DNA of 64,000 nt from Spirosoma pollinicola. Lineage in GTDB: Bacteria; Bacteroidota; Bacteroidia; Cytophagales; Spirosomataceae. Location of the stretch: positions 7,617,014-7,681,013 of the forward strand of contig NZ_CP025096.1 in NCBI RefSeq assembly GCF_002831565.1, given 5' to 3'. A model generated the notes under the pieces. The model did no database searches. It was given only the letters and a program-made list of their open reading frames with translations, and was not told where the DNA came from. Made by a program: the position numbers and the translations under genes. Of this stretch, positions 17,424 through 26,884 are shown piece by piece. Position 1 is the first letter of the stretch, and each line of letters opens with the position of its first letter.

Positions 17424-17693
17424 TCATCGGAGATCGATCCGCTGCTGATCGGCCTGGCAGGCCTGCTCATGGGCCAGGTTAGCCTGCTCCTGGGCTTCCA
17501 GTTTGAGTTGCTTCACTAGCTGACTAAGAGCCACAAGCTGGGCTTCAGCCTGAACCACCCGGTCCCCATCAGACAATTTTAAGTGTAGGTACTCGCTCAT
17601 CGAGAGTTTGGCCTCCGTAGCGTCTCTAAGTCGTCTTAAATATTCATCATAGGGTATGCGAACAGCGATTGTTTTGGTAGCGTTAGTTGCCAT
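17424..17693 (-). CDS. RHH-like DNA-binding protein with coiled-coil tail, 89 aa
   Basis: The N-terminus 'TKTIAVRIPYDEYLRRLRDATEAKLSMSEYLHLKL' (residues ~6-40) fits a ribbon-helix-helix pattern: a beta strand, a helix, a Ser-led turn and a second helix, as in small plasmid regulators and MobC-type relaxosome proteins. The rest is an Ala/Gln-rich helix. It is first of a two-gene operon with the coiled-coil gene at 17016-17420. An inverted repeat at 17791-17855 lies upstream and could be its site. Confidence 0.5.
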   Translation of the reverse strand: MATNATKTIAVRIPYDEYLRRLRDATEAKLSMSEYLHLKLSDGDRVVQAEAQLVALSQLVKQLKLEAQEQANLAHEQACQADQQRIDLR

Positions 17694-18293
17694 TACTTTA
17701 TGGATTCTAGTTTAGCATAAAACTACTAACTTCCACTTATGAAAACAAGTGTAACACCTGGAAATGGCACAAATACAGCGATAATCAACTGTTTCCAAAC
17801 CGGTCGGAATTCAATATTACAAACAGGCATAGTATCAATAACCGGTTTGGAAAACAAGGTGGCCTCCTGCCAATCGCTTTGTCTTTTTCTGGTTTAACTG
17901 GCTGAGGGGGATACTAATTGGTTCCTATTGACAGCATTGTCGGATCCAATTGAGGACTTCCGTGAATCGATACAGGCTTTAGCCCGTGGGCAAAGCGCTA
18001 AAGTACGGGCTTGGGCAGTCTGTGGGAGAGGATTTCAATCGTTCTGCCCGGCAAACTAGGTTGAGCCTACCTGATAGTGTCCGATAGTGACTGATCGCTA
18101 AACAACTAAAAGCCAATTTTTTGTGTCTTTTCCTGGAAATAAACCGACGTTTTCGTAAACGATTTTTGAGGATGTTAAAACAAAAGGCAAGTCGTTATCT
18201 TACAAACGGATAACAAGTTCATAAAATGTCAACAAGTGGACTTTTGCTACACGAATCAGTGATTTCTCAGGTTGAGACAGGTTTAAATTACAA
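17694..18293. other. Intergenic region with a long-spaced inverted repeat
   Basis: About 600 bases without a supported gene. gtttccaaaccgg (17791-17803) recurs inverted near 17842-17854, separated by roughly 38 bases. Perfect 13-bp arms at this spacing suggest a binding site or a nick-region hairpin. No other feature was recognised. Confidence 0.4.
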
Positions 18294-19628
18294 TCATTCT
18301 GTTATCATCTTTCTTTGCCGCCTTTCTCGCCAAAAAAGCAGTAAGGACGCACTTACCAATACGATAATAAGCCAGGGAGCATACCCGGCTCCTTTCGTAA
18401 TTAATGCGGTCAGAAAATTCGATTGGCCAAACGTGCGTTCACTCAACCAGGCTAGAGCCGCTACACCGGCTAAAACGGCACCCGCCGTTCGCACGAACGG
18501 ATAAACCCTCGTTTGGCTTAGTAACATTAGCCAGGGAACCGTTAGGGCTACAACCAGTAGCTGCATCAATTCGATGCCGATATTGAAACCCAGGATGCTA
18601 AGCGCCATTTGGCCAGGGGCCAGATTGAGATTGGCCAGCGTACTAGCGAACGCTAGTCCATGCACAAGCCCAAAACTGGCGGCTATGTAAGTCTCCCGAC
18701 CCGGAAACAGCGGTCGCCAGGCATGGATGGCCGATACCAGAATCGAAAAAGCAATGAGAATTTCGACGGGTTGGACGGGAACATTCACCCAACCCAGTGC
18801 CCCTAAAAGTAAGGTCAGCGAGTGGCCCAGGGTGAAGGCCGTGACGACTTTAAGTAAGCGAATCAGGCTATACCGCCATCCCCCAAATCCAGTCCATCGT
18901 TTTTTCTCGGCTAATAAAGGAGCAGGTAATAGGAGTACCAAGAGAAATAGTAAGTGGTCAGTCCCTTCGGCGATGTGCTCAATACCCAGCGAAACCATTC
19001 CCCGAAAACCCTGCCAAAGACTTCCCTGATCTAAATTAATCAGCAAGGGATAAATCAGCGTCGTTTTGGTATCGACCCGAATAACGCCGACCTCAGCGGG
19101 CTGATCATCCGTTTTTCCCCGTTCCCAATCGTTTCGGATCGACACCAGCGCGCTATGGGTAACGAGTTGATGCATAATCACATCGTAATCAAAGATAAAC
19201 TTCCGTGTGCTGGCACCCGTGGGCGGAGTCATGATTAAATGGACGGTAATTTCCTGATAAGGGCCACTGTAGGTTTGTTCGGCCGCTTCAACGTGCATAT
19301 CCGTAACGTCTACCAACCAGGGTTGGTCTTTAGCCACCATGGGGTGAATATGGGCCAGCAGGTATTCGGCTAGCTGAGGCCCTACCCGGGCAACCAGATT
19401 ATCCGGGTTTTTATAGACATCGTGCCCAAAGGCTAGTTCCAGTTCGCCCAAAGGCAGCTGTAATTCAACCGCCACCTTCGTTGGACTTACATCCAATATG
19501 ACGATGGTACTGGGGGTTTGATGGGCAAAGACATCGGGCCCTAAAGCGACCATGGCGCCCATGATAAAGAATAAAAACAGCCGCCATCTGGAGAATAGGC
19601 GGCTGTTTGGAAAAAATGTATTGATCAT
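18294..19628 (-). CDS. HupE/UreJ family membrane protein
   Basis: From the ATG at 19628 (444 aa) there is a signal-like N-terminus, then a ~190-residue extracytoplasmic domain ('PSTIVILDVSPTKVAVELQL'). A membrane domain follows with the family hallmark 'GIEHIAEGTDHLLFLLVLLL' and a second His motif 'FTLGHSLTLLLGAL', then 'LVHGLAFASTL'. HupE/UreJ proteins are implicated in nickel or other metal handling. The large N-terminal domain is typical of the Bacteroidetes HupE/UreJ_2 variety. No urease or hydrogenase genes are nearby, so its metal and partner are unknown. Confidence 0.8.
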   Translation of the reverse strand: MINTFFPNSRLFSRWRLFLFFIMGAMVALGPDVFAHQTPSTIVILDVSPTKVAVELQLPLGELELAFGHDVYKNPDNLVARVGPQLAEYLLAHIHPMVAKDQPWLVDVTDMHVEAAEQTYSGPYQEITVHLIMTPPTGASTRKFIFDYDVIMHQLVTHSALVSIRNDWERGKTDDQPAEVGVIRVDTKTTLIYPLLINLDQGSLWQGFRGMVSLGIEHIAEGTDHLLFLLVLLLPAPLLAEKKRWTGFGGWRYSLIRLLKVVTAFTLGHSLTLLLGALGWVNVPVQPVEILIAFSILVSAIHAWRPLFPGRETYIAASFGLVHGLAFASTLANLNLAPGQMALSILGFNIGIELMQLLVVALTVPWLMLLSQTRVYPFVRTAGAVLAGVAALAWLSERTFGQSNFLTALITKGAGYAPWLIIVLVSASLLLFWRERRQRKMITE

Positions 19629-19703
19629 TGGTGGCAAAGAATAATGAATGAGCCTACAGTTCGCCTAGATTTTTCGCTAAAGCGAGATCGGCACCCTTAC
19701 CCA

Positions 19704-21291
19704 TTATAATCCGATATAATCCCGGGTATGATCCCGGTAGACGCTGTGGTAGTGAATCTGATCCCGGTAAACGACCCCCGTTTGACAGATAAACTCGATC
19801 CAGACACTGGGCCCATCGATCCGTACGTAATCCGTATTGGTGGTAAAGAAGGAACTGGCGTCGCCCGATTTTCCACTGGTATTGCTAGCGTAGGTCACAT
19901 AGGTATTCGCTAATTCGTTGGCGTAAAGCGCTTTAAATGTAGCTGCGGTGGCATCATCCAAATCGTTCAGCCAGGGAGCCATGGCCGCGATGACATTGGC
20001 CTGGGCGGTGGCACTCAGCGTACTCACTTTAACGCCCAGTTTCGTCGTCGGAAAGGTGTTGGTCGTTGAACCCGGTACCATCGTGACATCCGAGAATGTA
20101 GACGAAATCTTCGCCGAAGCGAGCTCGGCCGTCGTAAACAAAGCCAGCATAGCGGCCATACCGGCTACTTCCTGGGCTAGTGGTGCATAGGTTACCCCAC
20201 CCGACGTCCAGGATTTAGGTTCTATACCCTGGTGCGAAGGCGTTGTACTGACGACCGCACCGGCCTCATAAGTAACACTTTGGGCATAGTGGTGCCCGCC
20301 AAATTGTAGCATCCATTTGCCCGTTGAACTGGGCGTTCCCAAAAAAAGCAATGATGTAATTGCCGGATGAATAGCCCGATCCACCCGTGGTGGCAAGCAC
20401 ATCATCCGCGGCATCGATCTGGATAAATTCACTGTAGCCTTCATTGGCTACCGTGCCACTGGCGGCTTGAATGACCGCTTTAGCCGCGGCTAACTGCGTG
20501 GCACTAAGGGTGCTAAAGGCAAGACCATTTCGACACGACACCCCACAGGGAAGGTTCGACCATTTTTTGGCATTGGTCAGATTTAACGCCAGAACGACCG
20601 TAGCTTGCTGAGTGGTCGATAAGGTGGCCAAAAACGCATTTGCCAGGGCAACCACTTGAGCGGGTGTGGCTGTGGTTCCGGTCGTACTAACCGTAAAATC
20701 GCTGGTCGAGGCAACCGTATTGGTGCCAACGGTGACCACGAGCTTACCCGTTGTCGCCCCGGCGGGAACGGCTACGGTCAGTGATGTACCGGTGGCAGTA
20801 GAAACCGTAGCGGCAACGCCATTAAAGGTGACCGTATTGCTGGCTGGGGTGGTACTAAAATTAGTGCCGGTAATAACGACGGCGGTGCCGACGGCTCCAC
20901 TGGTGGGGCTGAAGGTGGTAATCGTTGGGGAGGTGGTCGTACTGGTGGTGGTCACCGTAAAGCTGGTCGATGAGGTCGCCGTCTGCCCATCGACGGTTAC
21001 GATTATGGTTCCGGTAGTTGCCCCAGTGGGAACGGTGACCGTCAAGGCAGTCGCCGTTGCCGCCGTAACGGTGGCCGCTACGCCATTAAATTTGACCGTA
21101 TTACTGGCGGCCGTGGTACTGAAATTAGTGCCAATGATCGTGACCGTGGCACCAACAACCCCCGTAGTCGGCGAGAAACTGCTGATGGTCGGCGCAATGG
21201 TCGTAACCGAGTCATCCGTTTTTTTACAGGAGACCACCAGCAGTAGGAAGCAACCGACGAGCACAACTAAATTGTTGATTCTGTTTTTCAT
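19704..21291 (-). pseudogene. TIG-repeat lipoprotein with DUF3500 domain, frameshifted
   Basis: The gene starts at 21291 with a lipoprotein signal ('LLLVVSCKK', lipobox Cys22), followed by two IPT/TIG Ig-like repeats ('PTISSFSPTTGVVGATVTI', 'PTITTFSPTSGAVGTAVVI'). A DUF3500-like domain follows ('NDLDDATAATFKALY' near its end). The frame breaks at a run of seven T (20341-20347 on the plus strand as A7). With six T the protein reads on as 'NYIIAFLGTPSSTGKWMLQF', whereas as written it stops at 20266. Secreted surface protein by its signal. The break could be a mutation, a slippage switch or a read error. Confidence 0.75.
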
Positions 21292-21551
21292 TCAATTCGA
21301 TAGATTAACGCTTGTAAGATTTCGAATAAGAGTAGAAGTCTTGCGTAGCGCTATAGTTTGGTAGTTACCTGATTTACTTTTTTTAATCCTACGTTGGGAC
21401 AACCCCTTGTGTTGCAATTAGGTCAGTGTTTGTGGTCAATTGGATCAATGGTGGGGTGAATGGACTCGAAACAGACCACTAAACGGTAAGCTCGGTTTGA
21501 CGCGGGCAACACAAAATTGGTTTTGATCGGTAGTTTTCCCTGGCCTGCTTA

Positions 21552-22286
21552 TTACCCATTCGGCGACTTACTGAAGCGCCGGAAGAAGGACTCCTCATAT
21601 AGGCTGCTAATGGGGATTTCTTCTTCACCCATGCGAATGAGCTTATGGCGCACCGACTCCACTTTATGAAGGGCCACAATGTAGGACTTGTGCACCCGGA
21701 TAAACTCCGCAGGCGATAGCTGCTCCAGCATCGCTTTCATGGTTAGCCGGACAACGATCGGTCGTTGTGAAACCAGATGAATTTTTAGATAGTTATCCAG
21801 CCCTTTAATAAAAAGAATATCCGCCACAGCCACTTTGACGATACTATACTCAACCCGTAAGAACAGGTAGGGAGCGTACTCGCTTTTAGAAGACTCTCCG
21901 ACTGATGGGATAAGTAATCGGTGATAGTCGGCTGCTTTCTGGACGGCCTGGGAAAACCGCTCGAAGGAAAAGGGTTTTAGTAAATAATCCACCGCAGCTA
22001 CCTCATAGCTTTCCACGGCATACGCACTATAGGCGGTCGTAAAGATGACGAGTGGCTTTTGGGATGGCGCCAACGAATCGATGGAGCGATAAAAATCAAT
22101 GCCCGTCTGAGTGGGCATATTGATATCCGAAATAAGCAAATCAATGGAATGGGTCGCCAGGTAATCGCGGGCTTTGATGGTACGCGTAAACCGTTGACAC
22201 AAGTCTATAGAATCAAGCTGATTACAAAACGCGTCAATAATCTCTAGGGCAGACTCTTCATTATCCAGGGCAATCGCACGCATCAT
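21552..22286 (-). CDS. LytTR-family response regulator
   Basis: The 244-aa protein has a receiver domain with acidic pocket 'ALDNEE', phospho-acceptor Asp54 in 'LLISDINMP', Thr in 'IFTTAYSAYAVESYE' and Lys in 'LKPFSFERF'. It ends in a LytTR DNA-binding domain ('LFLRVEYSIVKVAVADILFIKGLDNYLKIHL', 'FIRVHKSYIVAL'). It overlaps the upstream histidine kinase gene by four bases (ATGA), so the pair is cotranslated. LytTR regulators bind short direct repeats; no target is evident here. The TIG-DUF3500 gene downstream reads in the same direction after ~260 bases. Confidence 0.92.
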   Translation of the reverse strand: MMRAIALDNEESALEIIDAFCNQLDSIDLCQRFTRTIKARDYLATHSIDLLISDINMPTQTGIDFYRSIDSLAPSQKPLVIFTTAYSAYAVESYEVAAVDYLLKPFSFERFSQAVQKAADYHRLLIPSVGESSKSEYAPYLFLRVEYSIVKVAVADILFIKGLDNYLKIHLVSQRPIVVRLTMKAMLEQLSPAEFIRVHKSYIVALHKVESVRHKLIRMGEEEIPISSLYEESFFRRFSKSPNG

Positions 22287-23476
22287 GGCAACGTCAGGTT
22301 AAGGTGAATTAAAAAGTGGTCAGCAGCATCCGTGACACGCAGTTGGTGCTTATTCTCATAGAGTAGCCGAAGGCGCTCTTTGACATTCTGCAGGCCAATG
22401 CCAGTCGATAGTTCCCGTGAATTGTTGTGCACTTTTTTATTGAAGACGACTAATTCCAGGTGGTCCTGCTCAATCGTTAGACGAATGCGAATACTCGACT
22501 CCTCATCGGGATTGACCCCGTGCTTAAACGCATTCTCAATAAAGGTGAACAACACCAGCGGGGCAATCTGTTTTCCGGCCAATTCTCCCTGCACCACATA
22601 CGTCACCTGAACGGTATCGCGCAGCCGGGCGCGTTGCAAATCCAGATAGTTTTGAATATAGCCTACTTCTTTGGTCAGGGAAACCTGGTGGTTGTGTGCC
22701 TCACTAATGATGTAGCGCATAAATTCGGCCAGCTTCACGATCGTCTCGGCGGTGCGGTCATCCTTGCGGATGGCCAGGGCATAAATGCTATTGAGCGTAT
22801 TGAATAGAAAATGCGGGTGAATCTGCGCTTTCAGGTGGAGGAGCTCCGTTTGCAGTTTATCGTTTTCCATCCGTCGCAAGCGCCGATCAGCCTGTACGGC
22901 AAGCGAGGCAAGCGTGCTAACGACACCCAGCAAAAAGATAAGGCTGAATTTTATGGACAGTGGGGGAGACGCGAACCAGCCTGCTGATTCACCCGGTTCA
23001 TGGTGTTTCTGCTCAGGCAGCCGGGAAGGATATGGCGACCGATCAGTTATAGGGGGCCCTTGCTGATCGAACGGGGGCGGAGGGCGATGGCTTCCCCCAC
23101 GATTAGGTGGGAGTAGATTTTCGGCCCAAAAAATCTGCCGAATCCAACCCATCGTCGTTGGGTTAGCCGGGGGTTTAAGAAATACCCATTGTTCGACTCG
23201 CTGCGGGATTACCAAAACACCCAGTAGACAGACCAGCACCAGAAACGTGTATTTGCCATACCGACGGGAAAAATACCATCGGGGTATCAATACCGTATAA
23301 TTCAGATACGCGAAGAGCAGTAGTAAAAAGTAGGTTAGCAGATTTTGAATCTCATGGTTGAACGGATCGGGTCGAGCCAGATCCGAATCAATACTCACCA
23401 GATAGAGCCCCGGCAAAACCAGCAGGGTTATCACCGCCAGTAGCGTCAGGGTGTTTGCTTTCATCCGCTTATTCAT
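22283..23476 (-). CDS. Sensor histidine kinase, LytS/YehU type
   Basis: From the ATG at 23476 (397 aa; an upstream TTG at 23521 adds 15 residues) the protein has four or so membrane segments, a Pro-rich periplasmic loop, then a His_kinase domain. 'KAQIHPHFLFNTLNSIYAL' carries the phospho-accepting His of the PHFLFN motif, with 'QVSLTKEVGYIQNYLDLQRAR' and the ATPase motifs 'FIENAFKHGV' and 'GIGLQNVKERL'. It pairs with the overlapping LytTR regulator. The Pro/Gly/His-rich stretch (~125-170 of the product) is unusual and may be the sensing loop; the ligand is unknown. Confidence 0.92.
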   Translation of the reverse strand: MNKRMKANTLTLLAVITLLVLPGLYLVSIDSDLARPDPFNHEIQNLLTYFLLLLFAYLNYTVLIPRWYFSRRYGKYTFLVLVCLLGVLVIPQRVEQWVFLKPPANPTTMGWIRQIFWAENLLPPNRGGSHRPPPPFDQQGPPITDRSPYPSRLPEQKHHEPGESAGWFASPPLSIKFSLIFLLGVVSTLASLAVQADRRLRRMENDKLQTELLHLKAQIHPHFLFNTLNSIYALAIRKDDRTAETIVKLAEFMRYIISEAHNHQVSLTKEVGYIQNYLDLQRARLRDTVQVTYVVQGELAGKQIAPLVLFTFIENAFKHGVNPDEESSIRIRLTIEQDHLELVVFNKKVHNNSRELSTGIGLQNVKERLRLLYENKHQLRVTDAADHFLIHLNLTLP

Positions 23477-23521
23477 GGGTCGAAGTGGGTAAGCCAGTAA
23501 AATTACTCGCTCTTCTGTCAA

Positions 23522-23996
23522 CCCAGTTCACCATGTGGTCAATGGCGTACATGTTGGGGTAAAGTTGACCGTGCGGGCTACGCAGAGAGGGAGCCTCAGT
23601 CTGTCATCAGGCTATGTACTGCCCCCATCAGATAGTGCTGCATACGAATCGTAAATTAGCTGATGGTGCGACGGGTAGTCTGGTTCTTGATGCCTGGCTG
23701 GGCAAAGGGCAGCCTGCTTCTGGTTGAGTAGGCCAGGTAATAAAGTAGGTGCTGTAGATTGAGGGGTAGTGGCATAGGTCGGTACGGGACTGTCAATGTT
23801 CGCAGATTTATTTCTATCTAACTAATTCATAGACAGGAATTTCGATCTGTTTAGTTCCTAATGGGCGATGTGGCGGTTCACGGTAAATAACTGCCTATCT
23901 TACGCTCTAGGGCCTACAAAAAAAGCATCGATAGGATGCTTTTTTTGTTTTGCATGACTCGTCATTCGTTTTTGCAAGATTACGGCTTAACAGCCT
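23522..23996. other. Intergenic region with terminator
   Basis: About 470 bases upstream of the kinase gene. It holds a bidirectional terminator (23918-23946) near its right end and no supported gene. Confidence 0.45.
23918..23946. terminator. Bidirectional terminator hairpin
   Basis: A7-gcatc (23918-23929) pairs with gatgc-T7 (23935-23946) across a 5-base loop, giving a 12-bp stem flanked by A and T runs. It fits termination of the esterase transcript arriving from the right on the minus strand. Confidence 0.75.
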
Positions 23997-24878
23997 TTAT
24001 TGAGGAACGCTGCCATTGGCTTTTAAAACCTTGTGAAAGAACAGCAGGTGATGGGGTAGTGAAGTCTGCCAGTAATCCCAGGTATGACCACCGGGTCGTT
24101 CGCTATACTCATGCTCCGTTTTGTTATACACCAGCCGACGATGAAGTTCCCGGTTGGGCTCGATCAAAAAGTCATCAACGCCACAATCAATGATGAGTTT
24201 GAGCCCATTCGCTTTCAGTTTATCCGTCATCTGTATGACTGAATAAGCCGCATAATTGGGCGTTGAGCCAGTAGCGCCTATAAGCCCTGTGAGGGTGCCA
24301 TCAACCTGTTTCTTAAATTCGGGCGGCACAGTCCAGTTCACAGGATTCAGATCGATCGCACCGCTCATGCTGCCCGCTGCACAGTACAAGTCAGGATGGC
24401 GCGCGGCCAGATACATGGCCCCATGACCGCCCATGCTCAACCCCGTGATGACCCGGCCCTTACGGTCACGGATCGTACGGTAGGTGTTGTCAATTTTTTC
24501 GATAACCTCTTTAGCAATATACGTCTCGAATTGATTATCGGGCTTAAGGGGACTGTCCAGATAGAAGCCCCCCGGTTCACCCTCGGGCATGACCACAATG
24601 AGGTTGTATTGGTCAGCCAGCTTTTGAACCAGCCTTTTATCGGGTGTTTCCTTCAGCCAGTCGCTGAATTTGCCACTGCCCCCGTGGAGCAGATACAGAA
24701 CCGGATAGACCGTCTTGCTTTGGGTTGTGGGTTGATAGGATTCAGGAAGCACCACGGCTGCCCGCAAATTTTTTTTCATGGCCGCACTCGGCACGTCGAG
24801 CGTATCAACTTTGGCACTGAAAGCCAGGAAGGGTAGCACTTGTAAGCCAAGGCAAGCTACCAGATAGTTTAATCGCAT
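23997..24878 (-). CDS. Secreted esterase, EstD/CE1-like alpha/beta hydrolase
   Basis: The start at 24878 gives a signal peptide ('MRLNYLVACLGLQVLPFLA') and a 293-aa protein; an in-frame upstream extension lacks one. 'YPVLYLLHGGSGKFSDWL' forms the oxyanion region, Ser148 lies in 'GLSMGG', Asp236 in 'DCGVDDFL' and His265 in 'PGGHTWDYW', a complete catalytic triad in the order used by esterase D and carbohydrate esterase family 1 proteins. It probably removes acyl groups from glycans in the periplasm. It is divergent from the small wHTH gene at 24897, with only 18 bases between starts. Confidence 0.88.
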   Translation of the reverse strand: MRLNYLVACLGLQVLPFLAFSAKVDTLDVPSAAMKKNLRAAVVLPESYQPTTQSKTVYPVLYLLHGGSGKFSDWLKETPDKRLVQKLADQYNLIVVMPEGEPGGFYLDSPLKPDNQFETYIAKEVIEKIDNTYRTIRDRKGRVITGLSMGGHGAMYLAARHPDLYCAAGSMSGAIDLNPVNWTVPPEFKKQVDGTLTGLIGATGSTPNYAAYSVIQMTDKLKANGLKLIIDCGVDDFLIEPNRELHRRLVYNKTEHEYSERPGGHTWDYWQTSLPHHLLFFHKVLKANGSVPQ

Positions 24879-24896
24879 GGAATATAAATTGGTTAA

Positions 24897-25286
24897 ATGA
24901 AAAAACGCTGGTGGACGATTGACCAGATTCCCCCATTGCTGTTTGACCACAACGACATGATCCGTTTGGCCCTCAGGACCCTTCGGCTGCAACTGAGTTA
25001 TCAGCCCGTGGGCTATAATCTATTGCCCGAAAAGTTCACTATGAATGAATTGCGAGGCTTGTATGAAACAATTTTGGGCCGCAGCCTGGACCGAGGGAAT
25101 TTCTATAAGCAGATGATGAACTACGAGCTACTGGAACAATTGGAGAAGCGCCCCACGATTCCCTCGAGTAAAGCGCCTTATCTGTACCGCTTCCACAAGG
25201 AGCGGTATGAGCAGCTCCTCCAACATGAGGATTTGGCGATTGGCTGGCCATCCAAGCGACCACGCCCCGATATACCTACGGATTGA
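24897..25286 (+). CDS. NrtR/AraR-type winged-helix domain lacking its NUDIX half
   Basis: The 129-aa product matches the C-terminal half of NUDIX-wHTH regulators. 'RWWTIDQIPPLLFDHNDMI' is the linker normally just after the NUDIX box, and 'YQPVGYNLLPEKFTMNELRGLYETILGRSLDRGNF' is the winged helix. The ~110-residue NUDIX ligand-binding domain that should precede it is absent, and the DNA upstream is the divergent esterase gene. It may be a truncated remnant or a stand-alone DNA-binding domain acting on the 18-base divergent promoter, which seems too short for a full regulatory region. Confidence 0.7.
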   Translation: MKKRWWTIDQIPPLLFDHNDMIRLALRTLRLQLSYQPVGYNLLPEKFTMNELRGLYETILGRSLDRGNFYKQMMNYELLEQLEKRPTIPSSKAPYLYRFHKERYEQLLQHEDLAIGWPSKRPRPDIPTD

Positions 25287-25316
25287 CAAGCTTGCTACGG
25301 TTTCTCATTGACCGGC

Positions 25317-26441
25317 TTAAGGGACATCAAAGGAGAACACCTCCAGGGAAATATCCCCGCCCTCGCCCGGTGGTCTGTTGCCGGGCGGTGGCCCAGGTGG
25401 CCTTCCATTCGAACCCGGTGGTGGTCCTGGTGGACCGGGTTGAGCACCATTGGGCGGAGGCCCACCCGGCCCCCCGCCAGCTCCCCCCGCCACATAGATT
25501 TGATGGTTAAAGACCGTCGCACCCACTCCATTGCGCGCTTTGGTCAAATCACCCGCCTGTATCCACTGGGTTGGGTTGGCCAAATCCAGGTAATAAGTCT
25601 CTTTTTGGGCCCCATTGGGCGAAGTGGCGGTAGCGCGTTCTCCCCCCATATACACCAGCTTGCCATCCAGATTCACCAGGTTGCCCCCGCCACTACCCAT
25701 CGGTAGCTTAGCCGCTAAGGTTGACCAACGGCCGGTTTTAAAATCGTAACAGTCCACTTCCAGCACCGTTTTGCTCATGAAGGCCATAAAATTATCTGGC
25801 TCATGATAACTCGTGTTGCGTCCACCCACGGCATATAATTTATCGCCGGCGACAGCGGCCATCGAGTGATCCCGGATGTGGGGGGCATCGGGTAATTGTT
25901 TCCACTGACGGGTTACCGGGTCATACTCATCAAATTGGTTCGTTGTGCCACTCGAATGCCCATACTGAATGCCATTAACCAGATACAGCTTCCCCTTATA
26001 GGCGGCTGAGCCGCCACTGGCCCGGCGACGGTCAACGGGTATTTCGGCTCCTTTTTCCCACCGGTCAGTTTTTGGGTCGTAGCTATATACATTGGTCATG
26101 GGAAGCTGCGTGGGAAAATTGCCCTTCGCGAAAGCCCCAAGCAGGTAAATTTTGCCGTTCTCGCTGACGGGCTGAACGTGGTGAAACGCTAAAGAAGGGC
26201 TCGCTTTGGGTGTCCAGCTTAGGGTCGTAGGATCAAACTCTTCGACCCCAGCCAGTGGTCCATCTCCACCCAGCAGGTATAGCTTCCCATTTACGGTAGC
26301 CAGTCCACATTCACTACGTGCGGCCAGCTTGGTCTTAGTCTCAATGGGTTTCCAGTGCCCCACAAGCTGCCCCTGAGCGGGAATGACCGGAGTGAATACC
26401 AGCAGGAGCAAGCCGATGAACGAAGTGAATTTAAAGGTCAT
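25317..26441 (-). CDS. Secreted Kelch-repeat protein with Gly/Pro-rich insert
   Basis: After a signal peptide ('FIGLLLLVFTPVIPAQG') the 374-aa protein shows Kelch blades ('GKLYLLGGDGPLAGVEEFD', 'GKIYLLGAFAKG', 'GKLYLVNGIQYG', 'DKLYAVGGRN', 'GKLVYMGGERA', 'HQIYVAGGAGGG'), giving a five- or six-bladed propeller. Between the last blade's first strand and the terminal strand ('SLEVFSFDVP') sits a collagen-like insert of about 40 Gly/Pro residues (DNA about 25355-25490). Function is unknown; Kelch propellers in this group bind glycans or act as sialidase-like epimerases. It shares orientation with the esterase. Confidence 0.85.
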   Translation of the reverse strand: MTFKFTSFIGLLLLVFTPVIPAQGQLVGHWKPIETKTKLAARSECGLATVNGKLYLLGGDGPLAGVEEFDPTTLSWTPKASPSLAFHHVQPVSENGKIYLLGAFAKGNFPTQLPMTNVYSYDPKTDRWEKGAEIPVDRRRASGGSAAYKGKLYLVNGIQYGHSSGTTNQFDEYDPVTRQWKQLPDAPHIRDHSMAAVAGDKLYAVGGRNTSYHEPDNFMAFMSKTVLEVDCYDFKTGRWSTLAAKLPMGSGGGNLVNLDGKLVYMGGERATATSPNGAQKETYYLDLANPTQWIQAGDLTKARNGVGATVFNHQIYVAGGAGGGPGGPPPNGAQPGPPGPPPGSNGRPPGPPPGNRPPGEGGDISLEVFSFDVP

Positions 26442-26884
26442 ACGTGTAGGGGTGAAGTCGATTAACCCTCATTTTTCATCTCAGCTATCCCAATCGTATC
26501 GTAAGTCATTCGACCCAGATTTTGGCCTACGATTGATCAGACGATATAAAAAATAGCTTTTAGTTAATGTTTGTCCAAACGAAGGTAAATCAATCACAAT
26601 CAGAAGTATAGTTTAGGCTGCGGTTTGTGGTGAAAGGGCAAAATGTAGGGGTGATTATCCTAAAATAATAGGACGTTTAAATGATCACCCGTTCGGTTGG
26701 GGAGGAATCGGTAAGACAAAAATCAACTGTTTATATCTTACCAAACGCCACTAGTGTTGGCCATTTTGCTCTACATCAAGGGGCGGGAACGGTTTACTCT
26801 GCTTAGCCAGCTTTGGCTTGACTGGCTAAACTACCGAAGTCGACTTAATCTTTTGTATTTTTATACAGCGATACTGTAGAGCAG
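26442..26884. other. Intergenic region between divergent genes
   Basis: About 440 AT-rich bases. One small hairpin (ttagccag 26803-26810 / ctggctaa 26822-26829) lies upstream of the DoxX gene. No gene was supported. Confidence 0.4.

Noticed and set aside
10108..18040. 14-base direct repeat agaggatttcaatc at 10108 and 18027
   Set aside because: Several exact 14-mers are expected twice by chance in 64 kb, and the flanks share nothing.
20666..21364. 232-aa Val/Pro-rich plus-strand ORF
   Set aside because: It is the antisense shadow of the Thr/Ala-rich TIG repeats; the composition is an artefact of the repeat codons.
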